From Wuchereria bancrofti (taxonomy: Eukaryota > Nematoda > Chromadorea > Rhabditida > Onchocercidae): a stretch of 64,000 bases of DNA. A model generated the notes under the pieces. The model worked only from the letters and a program-made list of their open reading frames with translations, had not been told where the DNA came from and made no database searches. The position numbers and the translations under genes were made by a program. The stretch spans positions 8,903,099-8,967,098 of the forward strand of contig SSBO01000012.1 in assembly GCA_005281725.1 (NCBI GenBank). Direction: 5' to 3'. Shown in pieces: positions 54,207 to 64,000 of the stretch; the stretch's first letter is position 1; each line of letters begins with the position of its first letter.

Positions 54207-55378
54207 ATGACAACACCATCACGGCGACGTTTGATGCGTGATTTCATGAAGCTACAGGTATGTTTTTTAATCATCCGTATTACTGATATTAATCTAATTT
54301 GGTAGTAACCAAACTTTTTCAAATGATTTTTTCAAGGAAGATCCACCCGCTGGTGTCAGTGGTGCTCCAACGGAGGATAACATCTTAATGTGGGAAGCGA
54401 TTATTTTTGGTCCGCAGGATACACCATTTGAAGATGGGACATTCAAGTTGACCCTTGAATTCACCGAGGAGTATCCTAACAAGCCTCCTACGGTGAAATT
54501 TGTCTCGAAAATGTTTCATCCGAATGTTTATGCTGATGGTAGTATCTGCCTTGATATTTTACAGGTATTTCTTACATGATTTTTATAGATTGCTTGAAGT
54601 GAGGGTTATGAGGAAGATACAGTAGATAATAGATGACAGAAAAGATTTAGCTGTGATGAGATACTGAATTTTAACATATAGAGAATGGAAGCCCTCCTCT
54701 GTCCGATTTTATTCACACTATACTATTCCTAGCAATCTATATATAGTATATTCTTTTTGCAGAATAGATGGTCTCCAACATATGATGTTGCTGCTGTCCT
54801 TACTTCCATCCAGTCGCTGTTAGATGAACCAAATCCAAACAGTCCTGCTAATTCAATCGCTGCTCAGCTTTACCAAGAAAACAGACGGGAGTACGAGAAA
54901 AGAGTGCAACAAATCGTTGAACAGGTTTTGTATCATTTCTCCTTTGATATAAGGAATTACTTTTTATAGATGATTTTCAGCATGCAGTTCTTATTTCGAT
55001 TAATTACTGCTAAATGAACCAAAACCAAACAGTATTGCTAATTGAGTCGCTGCCCGGCTCTATCAATAAAGCTGGTTTAACAAGTCTGGTTTAAGAACTT
55101 TTGCATATGTGCATCGTATTTCTTGGTCGTAGTTGGTTGCAAGAAAATTTCGTCTGAGGATTATTACTGGATTTGAGTTTAACTGTCTGTGGCCAATATA
55201 ATAATAGTTTATGTTGATTATGAGAACTGTTCAGTCATGGCTTAATTTTGGAGAAAATGAGGGAGAAATGGAGGCGAAGGAGGAGAGCGATGAGGAGATG
55301 GATCATGATGACCCACAAATGCCTTCAGCTTCTGGCGCAACACGATTGAACACTGGTGCTGCTTCGTCCTCTGCTTGA
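54207..55378 (+). CDS. ubc-1: UBC-1/RAD6 ubiquitin-conjugating enzyme E2
   Basis: E2 enzyme of the RAD6 family, which works with RAD18- and BRE1-type E3s on PCNA and histone H2B. Exons 54207-54257, 54337-54564, 54763-54924 and 55235-55378 join in phase to 194 residues plus TGA. It starts [13 protein letters not shown]; then come [14 protein letters not shown], the HPN motif near residues 77-79, the active cysteine in GSICLDILQ (Cys88), and [20 protein letters not shown]. The last exon adds an acidic tail ([16 protein letters not shown]) of the kind seen on C. elegans UBC-1 and yeast Rad6. The UBC core is nearly identical to the worm protein as I know it. Intron 3 contains a decayed partial copy of exon 3 (55009-55075). 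Confidence 0.97.
55009..55075 (+). pseudogene. Decayed partial duplicate of ubc-1 exon 3
   Basis: This stretch of intron 3 aligns with exon 3 from about 54821 on (AAATGAACCAAAACCAAACA here; GATGAACCAAATCCAAACAG in the exon). It continues for over 50 bp with scattered substitutions, and an in-frame stop replaces the serine codon after GCTAAT. Confidence 0.85.
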
Positions 55379-56003
55379 TATTTTGTTACTTTTCTAAATT
55401 GATACCGTTTTCCAATGTATGAATTTGGTGTGAATTGCTTTCTTTTCCTGGTTTACAATTATCAGCGGTTTATTGCTTTCAGCTTGCTTTTGTACAATGA
55501 TCTTGTTTGGTCATAGACATTATTACTCCTTAGTTTAGACTATATGGAGAGCTTTCACTTAGCAAGTTCAAAAGATGAATACCTACATCACATGCCTCGT
55601 GCAGTTGTAATTTATATCCCGTATTTCAGATTCTCTAAACAGACATGTTTTGTCTGAAAAGAATTTATTATAGTCTTCGTTTATAAAATTTAGACGGGGT
55701 TATAAATTAAAGAAGTACTTGGGTCGATTTCAAAAAGTCGCAAATAATCCCAAACGTCCCAGTGTTTTAGATTGTTAGATTCTTCCCATTTTATTCGGAA
55801 ATTTATAAAGATTGTAATTGAATGCGTATTTCAGTATACAATACAAGTGATATACAATTTTTATGAACCCTTAGAATGTCTCTAAGAGGTGAGCAGCAGA
55901 GATGTACATGAGGTCTGCTTTATTGTTTTTTTTTTTCTTATATTTTCAATCGATAGATTTTTATTTGTTTTACTTTAGTAGCACAATATAATTGTGAACC
56001 ATT

Positions 56004-56078
56004 ACTACATTGGTACATAAATTAATGTATTGCTACACTGGTATATAAATGACTACATTGCTACATTGGTATATAAAT
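56004..56078 (+). repeat. Minisatellite, about 28-bp unit, 2.7 copies
   Basis: Diverged units sharing CTACATTGGTATATAAAT, spaced about 28 bp apart. Confidence 0.8.
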
Positions 56079-56513
56079 ATGAAAGTTTTTCATTGAGTAA
56101 TTATTAACACTGTTAAATACTCCTTTATGAATTCACTTTCTCAGAATTTACCCGAAAACGGCTCTGAGACGTGCTGAATTTTTCGGGAAAAATGTTAATA
56201 AAATTATAAAATTCAGATCAACTAAAATTTTATAGAAGTTGTGTTTATTTTACATGTTTGTAATTTTTCTATGTATTTATGTTCAACGTAATATGTTTTA
56301 TTCCGTTAGTATCATTCATATTTATTTCGGAGGTAATATGTGTTTATATTATTCGCTTTTTTAACGGTTATATATACGTTGTTAGTGCGTATTATGCTTT
56401 AATAAAACATCGAAAAAAGGAAAAAAAATGAAATTACAGAGTTCGTCGTATGGCGCCATACATAAACAAAAGCGAAGTGTTGCTTAATATGCAATATCAG
56501 CTTGGATGAATGC

Positions 56514-56545
56514 AACTGCAAATAACCATAACTGCAAATAACCAT
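56514..56545 (+). repeat. 16-bp exact tandem duplication
   Basis: AACTGCAAATAACCAT occurs twice, head to tail, without mismatch. Confidence 0.95.
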
Positions 56546-56935
56546 AAGATAAAGTAAGAAATATACGAGGGTACTGGTGACTTAGCGATCGGAATAAGAA
56601 AGCTTGGTTGAAAAATTGTTCGGAGAAGTGTTGTTTCTGTATGTTACCCACTGATCTTGTACTCTAAGGTTAATGTAGTAAAGCTCTCAAAGACACTGGT
56701 CTTCGAATAGATTATTCGTAATTTCGCGGTTCCCTTCACTCGATCCATATCCCCAAATACAATTTCAGTTTCATTAATTGCCACTTTTATCATTAGATTT
56801 ATATGTATTGCACCTTCAAGTTTTTAAGACGTTCAAGGGGTTGGTTTTTATGCATTACTTTTAGACTTGATTGAGTGTTTAATCTTTTTTCGTACTTTCA
56901 TTATGGTTAAACACATATTGCAGAAAAAATATCTA

Positions 56936-56945
56936 TACATTGCAG
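56936..56945 (+). promoter_or_regulatory. Probable trans-splice acceptor, TBC1D7-like gene
   Basis: ACATTGCAG ends at 56945, 11 nt before the ATG at 56957. Confidence 0.45.
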
Positions 56946-56956
56946 AAATTAGCAAT

Positions 56957-59632
56957 ATGGATCGGTCGAGTAATTTCCGTACCAATTTTGTTGGTCGTAT
57001 GGTTGGTGACAAAGCGGAATGTAGTCGATTTCAGATTGAAGAGCAAGTCCTACGCGAAGATTCTGATGTTGATTTGACAAAATTAGCACAGTTCGCATTC
57101 AAGCATTATGTGCCGAAGATTCACCGTGTACCAATTTGGAAATTGTTGCTGAGTTGGTATTCTCTGGAAATCTCTTTTTTTTTTTTCAAATTCTATTGAC
57201 CACAAATTTGTTATGTTCATTTACTTGGATTAAGTATTGGGGATTATTTCAATTTATCACCATTTTTATATTTCTTAATTCATTATTTCCCATGAAACTC
57301 GATTTCTTATAGTAGCAATTAGGGAGATAACGACAACATCGGTAATTAACAATCGGTACGCTATCTGCTTCTGGTTATCTGTCTAAAAAAAATCACAATA
57401 GTATTATTGGTAGATACATTACTTAACATACCACAACATGATGTTGATCTAAACGATAATTTGAAATTGAGTGGTCCGAATGACAGTTTTTTAGTGTCAG
57501 TAAATCATTTCTAAAATTTGTTTAGGAGTGTCCTCAACTGCACCGGAAGTGAGAAAGGACATAGCAAAACATCGGATACAAGAAGTTAGCTCAAATTTCA
57601 TCATTTTGGTTCCAAATATATTGTATTTTTTATTTATTAAGTTACGACAATTAAGAATCCCTTGGATTCTAACTAATTCTGGAGCATTTGTTTATCTAAT
57701 CTTCTATCTTTTGCTGACAAGCGATTAGATTTGCACTTTATTCTTTAGTTGGTTTAAGTGCCTTGTTGGTTTTTTGGAATAGTGTATCACAGGATATAAT
57801 AATACATATATATTCTTTTCCAAGAAGTAGGAAATCGGATTTATTTCTACCGGACGCCTCAGTTAGTTGTTTTGTGGATAAACAGTTTTCTCTTTCACTA
57901 CCACCTTCATTGATTCTTGCCATTTTAGGCCGAAGTCTTACTGTCATCACTTCGGGCTATGCGATTAAGCACTGCAAGAACAAACAGTGGTAGAGAATTA
58001 GGTATGGAATATCATCCAACAGCTGTTGATATTGTACGAATGATTCAACTCGGCGATGAAGCTGCTATAATGAACAACAATCAGCATGCCTTAGAAATGG
58101 ATTTTCAAGCACAGTTAGCGGTAAACTTTTTCGGGTTGAAATTATATAATTTTTGTAGAATTTGGGAGCTATATAGCTGTTTTTAGCTTCAGGACGATGC
58201 TTTTTCTCTTGTTGTTGGAAAGACTTTGTACTTCTTGCTTTACTTTTTTTTAAATGCTTTATTCTTTTCTTTGCCTAACAATTCACTTCAATGCTTCAAC
58301 AGTTCAAGATAAAATCCGTAGGAAATTTGTCCATATTATTTATAAAAGGATTATAAATTTATAGCTGAATTATAGATAGCCAAACAAATGTCAATAATTT
58401 GTGAATCAAATTGGGTCGACATTTACTGGCTGACAAAAGTCTTCGATGAATTGTTATCTCATATCTTTACTCAAAACGTCCTCACAGAGGTTAACATTTT
58501 CGCTTTTGTGCCGTTTCTTCTAAAAGTATACAAATCGTGTTCTCATTGCTAGCATCAATTTGTCTACTCTTCTGCACTATTGATAATATGATATTACCAT
58601 GCGTTTGCGTCATCCTTAACTTTGCATGATACAGTGAATATAAAGATGATATAAGCCATTTCGCCAAGGGTGTCATTCGATTAATTCTAGCAATGACCCA
58701 AGCCTGTTTAAGAACGAAGTGGTGTGAGTAACCAACATTGATCATTTAAAAAAAGAAAAAATTACATCCTTTAGGTTGTCGATAACCTAAAAATTCAACT
58801 TGTAAAGGCTTATGCAGAAATGGGCAATTTAGATGAACTTATTTGGGAAAATATGCCAATGAATTTTTGGATACGATGTGGTGGAGCGGTTGTTTTTGAT
58901 CATGAACCATTGTTAAAGTACATTTCCTTTTTTTTGAAAACATTTTATGGTTTTGATGGCGTTCGAGGCAGAGTAATTGTGCAGTTAAATTAGTGATTTT
59001 TTCAGTTTGTGGGATAAAGTATGCAGTTCTGCTGACTGTGGCATAATCAAGTTGTTATCGACTGTGATCTATAATTATCTTATTGAACTAAAACCGTATT
59101 TATCAAAATTAGAGGTGATAATATGTCGATTCGAAATTTAATAAGTTTGTAATAGTTGATTCACTTGATGGGATTTATATAAATTTTTTATAATGCTAAC
59201 TGCTGTTCTAAATACTGTGGTCGTTACTTTGAATACGAGAAAAGCACGAATTTTAATACTTTAGCATTTTGGATTTTCATAGGTAATGAGACCGAGTTAC
59301 GTCTCAGACCATATTATTCTTCATCATACACGAAACCGATAATGGATTTACTTCTTTGATAGCGAAGGAAACTTTAATTTTGAACAAGCAGAATCACCTT
59401 AATTAGTCATTTGATTCTTTTAAACGCATTTCTTTTTTTCTTTAAAAGGACAGTTCCAACCCAAAAAATAAATTTAAATTTTTTTAGTGATGTTGGTGTT
59501 GCATTTCAGGTCAATGATTTTGCGTTAGGCAAAGGAATCTTGTCGGTCAAGACTCAAAATGCTATCATAAAAACATCCATTAATGGTATACTTCAGTCAG
59601 GAAGGTTTTGTTCCAAAAAATATGAAACATAA
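56957..59632 (+). CDS. tbc1d7: TBC1D7-like TBC-domain protein
   Basis: Resembles TBC1D7, in mammals the third subunit of the TSC1-TSC2 complex that restrains Rheb/mTORC1. Exons 56957-57152, 57526-57584, 57929-58120, 58376-58489, 58775-58917, 59006-59114 and 59510-59632 join in phase to 311 residues (human about 293). Collinear matches from memory of the family: NFRTNF at the start, LAQFAFKHYVP and IHRVPIWKLLL, IAKQMSIICESNWVDIYWLT, LPYDLWFKRC-like MPMNFWIRC, and LWDKVCSSADCGIIKLL. I see no IxxDxxR or YxQ catalytic motif of active RabGAPs. The last exon is the least certain; its similarity to the family C-terminus is weak. A start at 56903 or upstream in the same frame is possible. Confidence 0.8.
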
Positions 59633-59955
59633 AACCACTTTAAAAGAAAAAGTAGTTTCCTTTTCTCTTAGTTGTTATACTGTTTTATGAATTCTATGGT
59701 GCACTTATGACACGAAATTCCAGTGATCCTCAGATTTTGTTTCGTACTTGTTTGCCACATGGTAAAAGTAGTTTACTCTTGGAAGTGATGAGTTTGCAAG
59801 GTCTATTATCACTGTGTAATTCCCCTAATGCTCAGGAATTTCCAAATTTAAGCATTTGAAATGAATTTGAAACTACTTTAAGAAAAAAACCACTTAAAAA
59901 GTAGTTTTCTTTTCTCTTAGTTGTTTTACTTTTTTTATGAATTCTATGATGCACT
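59632..59955 (+). repeat. Pair of about 75-bp direct repeats
   Basis: 59632-59709 and 59884-59955 share AAACCACTT, AAGTAGTTTYCTTTTCTCTT, AGTTGTT and TTTATGAATTCTATGRTGCACTT in the same order. The first copy begins at the stop codon of the TBC1D7-like gene. Confidence 0.85.
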
Positions 59956-60055
59956 TTTTTATAACACAAATATGAGATGCCTACGAATATGAGATAAGGA
60001 ATACAATTAAATAAGGGATTGAGTTAGCGAACACATGTTGACGTTCGTTATTAAT

Positions 60056-60711
60056 TTCTCGTGAAACTGCACAGATATTAATCTATTGCAACAATACACT
60101 GGTAATTTCGTACAGCATCTAGGAATGAAGTGAAGGGAAAGAATATATTGATGGAGAATTTAAAGGATTTAAAAGAACTGAATTAAATGAATGAGGGAGA
60201 TCAGCCGAACCACAACTTGCTGGTACAAAAAACTGATTCCAAACAAAGGATTTATATTGTGGGAATTGACTTGCAACAAATGTATGATCCCCACTGAGAA
60301 AATAGTTATCAAAAAATGTTTATTCTTCGTATAGTTAGAGATGGGTTTTAATATTGCAAGTTTCTCGTAAGAATGATTATTAGATTAGAAAACCTCTAGA
60401 GTGTTTCGACATTGCAAGCAAATTTGGTTTGGAACGTAGTCTTAAAATATTAAACAATGCACATACCCTTTGTTAACAGGGTATGTACATTGTTTAAAAA
60501 AAAATTCTAGACAAGCAGATAAGTTCATCTAGAACGGGAAGATGAGTGTTGGGTAAATGATTGCTTACATGAGCTGCAATTTGAAACAGTTATATGTTTC
60601 TTTAAAAAATGTTCAATTAGGGTAAATATTAGTATTATAGTTTAATAAAATTTTATTTGATATATTTTGTAAGTTATTTGGAGGTTCGCAAGACTAATTT
60701 CGAGTTTTGCG
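60056..60711 (+). mobile_element. Short-TIR element, copy 2 (diverged)
   Basis: Collinear with 34007-34765 along its length: TTCTCGTGAAA start, GATATTAATCTAT, AGAGATGGGTTTTAATATTG, ACAAGCAGATAAG, and a TTATTTGGAGGTTCGC terminal segment. It has several small deletions and no convincing target-site duplication. It contains an extended hairpin at 60452-60495 that copy 1 lacks. Confidence 0.8.
60452..60495. repeat. 17-bp inverted repeat inside element copy 2
   Basis: AAACAATGCACATACCC (60452-60468) pairs with 60479-60495 with one mismatch around a 10-nt loop. Copy 1 has only the left arm (AAACAATGTGCACACCC). Confidence 0.85.
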
Positions 60712-63515
60712 ACACCGCTTGGAAGTTGCTACGGATGTTACAAAGCAAATATTGGTAAGATTCGGTGGTATTATTTTATGCAATTTTAAGTTAATTCTCA
60801 ATTGCAACCCAACGAGTTTAAATCTTTCTAAAGCTAGATTAATTATGTTTCAAATATGGGAAGCGGAATTTGTCAAATTCAGCAGCTTTCATTCTTTTTA
60901 TCTGTAAATTGTCTCTATAACTTGAAGTCGGTGAATGGATTAAGCAAATCGTTGTGTTATCGATGTCGTCTTTCTCTGGCATTGTTTTATATCATTTTTG
61001 TTTTTATCCAAAAATCTAACAGTATTTTTTGGAAGGAAAAGATTTGCTAAAAATATAATCAATATCTTCAGCAGAATACGTTTTTTTCATTTTGTGATCT
61101 AAAAGAGTCCTTCCAGATCTAATGTCAAAGTTCACAGTTTATATTCAACGATTTAATTTTGCTCAAAAAATTCATGTCATTGATTATAGGCTTAATGTTT
61201 TTATTCACTCATATACAAACGAGTAGTTTTCCATTTGAATAATGGGATTTCTGAATTTGACATCTGGTGATTAAGTGTTCTTGACTAACAATATTGCTTA
61301 TGCGACATATTCAATGATCAGTCACTTCTTTCTTATCAACCTTGAATTTTTTCTAACATTCTGAAAATAAATATTTTCGATTTACTACTTTCTCCTCAAG
61401 GACCGGTCTGTTCACAGTCAATGGTAAGATGTCGGATGGTGCTAGTCGAATGAAAATACTACATAAATTCACACTAATTTCATCTTGCCATATCACATGT
61501 CAAAACCGGTTCATATCATGTCGATCTTTCAAACTTTTTGGTCCTCACTTTTTTGGGCTCAAGAAATCAGACTAAATGAACTGACCGTTTGCAGAAACGG
61601 AACAACAATTCGATGATATCTACCGTAAGGTACAGTCTCACTGATTGTAATGCGATCAGCTTCCATTGTGTCAAGAAGTGTCAAAGTATTGTGGACACAC
61701 ACCTATGATCATTATTCATATCCTTCGATTCTGTGACAATTGTTTCATTTTGTTCAGAATGAAAGCAATGGAAGTGTGACAATTAGGTGACCTCTCGTTA
61801 ACTGTGCAGCGGTATCTTTTCTTTCTTTGTTGCAGGAGTTGCAGTCTGTAATTGTCACCAAATAGCTTTGATCATGCAATAGTCCAAAATAATAGCAAAA
61901 TTTCAACTAATCGAAGCGCAATTCAGTGAATGGATTCTTAATTTAATTTCTTAGTTCCAATTTTTTTCTCGGGTTAGGTAAATGAATATACTACCATTTG
62001 ATTAAATGAAAAAGGTACTCTTACAATAAGAGCCAATTCGCTTGTAATCTGCTTCACACTTATTACTACTTGACTTCTGCTTTTATCAATCAATGCCAAA
62101 ACTTACCTGAGTCGGTATGTTTCTGATGTCCTCTCCCGTGCTACCTGGATATACAAACTAAAATTTTTCTTGCTTTCTCTATTCTATTTTCATTTCTTAA
62201 CTCGAAAATAATTCTTCAAGGATAGCTTAGACTTTCATTTTATCCCCAAGAACTGGTAATCATTATGCGTAGGAATATTGACAAGAAATTTAAACATTCC
62301 GAAAATTTTCAAATAATTTAGAGTGAAATTTAGATATCTGCCAAACTCTTTCATTCTAAGCAATGTGAATCATTTGAAATGTAATAGTACACTGAAGATT
62401 ATGCAAAAAACTGCTCTGTTATCTCACTCTAAATTTTTGCAAAATTTGTTCTCTAAATGCAAACTGACCTTTATTTTGCAATATGATTAATTCATCCAAA
62501 ATTACCAATGTAAATTTATTCTATTGTCTTTTCGTATCATACTTGAAGTTTTATAAATTTCATTTTTTCTTTTTTTTTTTTTTTAAAAACTACCATCTTT
62601 GTTGGGGTTTTGCCAGGGAAGTTTTTAATATAGATATCACAGAGAATGTTAACAAATGAGACGTAAAATTAGAATTATGGTTGGTACTATGGTTTAAATG
62701 TGATATCATTGGTGATGTTAAACAATGTCAGCATCGTTAAATGTTTTATGTAATATTGGAAAATTCATCAGTGATTGGAATAATTTCTATTCACTGATCT
62801 TTCATCGTTACATATAGCGTTACTTTTGCTCTCTACGATTGCTTTTGGACAAATATTTTAATTCCTAATTTAAATAAAATAATAGAATCAACATGAGAGT
62901 ATTATACGACACATTCTGGAGGTCAATATTTTGCAAACAATTGCGTCGTATCAATTTATCCAAGTTAGAAATTAATTTTACTAATATAGACTTCAAATCA
63001 AGATAAATTTTATTTAGTGTTTGCACTAGTGAAATGTTAATTAAAGTGATGAGAAAACTTGCTTGACATAAATGAAATTAAGAGAAAAATGAGATTGAGT
63101 AGAAATGGTTTGATAATGGGTAAAAGAAGAAAAAATCGCCTAACTGTTGGTAGTCGTCAGTTTAATGTGACATCGCCATATTGATGCCTGCAGTTCAACA
63201 ATACATTATGTAGCGTTGTTCATGAAGAAAGTCATAATTAATGCTATCATTATTATCACTGTAATATCAGTGCTGCAAAATGGTTATGATCGCTATCATT
63301 ATTGTGACTGTTTGCAGTAATGATTTAACAGTGAAAGAGACAACAGCAATGCGCCACTTGTTAATCTGAAGTATTGCGCCGCTACCTCTCACCAATCTGG
63401 TCTGCTGCTTATCTTTCCGATGATAATTTGCTCTATCTTTGTTAACCGTAGATGTTATCGGTCTCTCTTTACCGATCAGTCTCTCTTTACCGATCACTTT
63501 TTTCCCTTTCATTAG
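60712..63515. other. Unassigned DNA with possible small exons
   Basis: No recognisable gene. Exon-like pieces are 60714-60754 (ends TTG|GTAAGA; a frame reads RLEVATDVTKQIL) and 61595-61629 (after TTTGCAG; a frame reads TEQQFDDIYRK before GTACAG). Their relation to each other and to 63516-63671 is unproven. Confidence 0.35.
63461..63496 (+). repeat. 18-bp exact tandem duplication
   Basis: GTCTCTCTTTACCGATCA occurs twice in a row, just upstream of the exon-like segment at 63516. Confidence 0.95.
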
Positions 63516-63671
63516 AACGAAGTGAAATTTCGGATCAATTTTATGCCGACAATTTACGAATTAATCATCGTTATGCAATAGTTTCAATGCTGTTGTTGCT
63601 GAAACTTGGAGATAATTTGCAACTTCGATTTTTGAAGCAAAATTTAAAGTTGAACCAATATACCTTCCAAG
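63516..63671 (+). CDS. Internal exon of an unidentified gene
   Basis: Follows the acceptor TTTCATTAG and ends at CAAG|GTATCA. It has two leading bases, 51 codons and one trailing base. The translation reads RSEISDQFYADNLRINHRYA, then a leucine-rich stretch (VSMLLLLKLGDNLQLRFL) and a basic QNLKLNQYTF. It looks like a helical coding segment rather than noise, with mixed codons and no low-complexity run. I do not recognise the family. The 5' partner may be 61595-61629 and later exons lie beyond 64000. Confidence 0.45.
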
Positions 63672-64000
63672 GTATCATGTGATTTTCATATTTTATATCC
63701 TATTTCTATACCCTGATATGCTTTGTAAAAAAGAAAAAAAAAAGAAGAAAATTCAAAATTAATTTGTTGACAATTTGAGTATAACATCTTTTATTGCATG
63801 CTTGTAGTGTTTATGTTTAAAAAGATTAGTGATACATAATTGTTTCTCAGAAGTTTTGAAATTCTAAGTGAAATGTAGTTGTTTAAAACTTTTTTCCAAA
63901 CACTCACAAAATTTTATATGACAATGCAAATAGCTAATTTCGATCGATCCTATTTTAAATTTATCGTCTTAAAAGCTTATACAGTGTTGCAATATTATTG
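63672..64000. other. Probable intron or intergenic DNA at right edge
   Basis: A+T-rich with an A/G-rich run at 63728-63752; nothing coding recognised. Confidence 0.4.

Larger units (their letters stand above)
55379..56935. other. Intergenic DNA, ubc-1 to TBC1D7-like gene
   Basis: Holds the ubc-1 3' UTR; AATAAA occurs near 56200 and 56400. It also has two small tandem repeats (56004-56078 and 56514-56545). No gene recognised. Confidence 0.6.

Overview
The window is A+T-rich nuclear DNA of a nematode. Its genes are broken into many short exons with GT..TTTCAG-type introns. Several first exons sit a few bases behind a splice acceptor with no visible donor, which is the layout of spliced-leader trans-splicing. 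UNC-5, a RAD6/UBC-1 close to the C. elegans protein, a CHP-type calcineurin B homologue and a degraded BEL/Pao retroelement all fit Nematoda. The composition and long low-complexity introns suggest a spirurid/filarial (clade III) worm, but that is inference. No bacterial features, tRNA, rRNA or CRISPR were seen.

Layout. (1) 90-1501 (-): N-terminal half of a FEM-1-type ankyrin protein, running off the left edge. (2) 1502-15345: gene-poor DNA with microsatellites and a candidate unc-5 signal-peptide exon at 9536-9692. (3) 15346-27908 (+): unc-5 netrin receptor, essentially complete: two Ig, two TSP1, TM, ZU5, UPA and death domains. (4) 28545-29667 (-): thioredoxin/nucleoredoxin-like protein with a WCGHC active site. 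(5) 32500-36767: decayed BEL/Pao LTR retroelement with a 759-bp short-TIR element inserted in gag; a second copy of that element lies at 60056-60711. (6) 36934-39519 (+): CHP-like EF-hand protein, starting just downstream of the retroelement. (7) 41382-45382 (+): poly(ADP-ribose) glycohydrolase. (8) 46175-51698 (-): 2-oxoglutarate dehydrogenase E1 in 19 exons. (9) 54207-55378 (+): ubc-1/RAD6 E2. (10) 56957-59632 (+): TBC1D7-like protein. (11) 60712-64000: a few unassigned exon-like segments.

The genes form no operon or pathway. They are separately regulated housekeeping and developmental genes: axon guidance, TCA cycle, DNA repair/chromatin, ubiquitylation and redox. Exon coordinates are hand-derived from reading frame, splice sites and protein similarity. 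Junctions were checked for phase, and unresolved ones are flagged.
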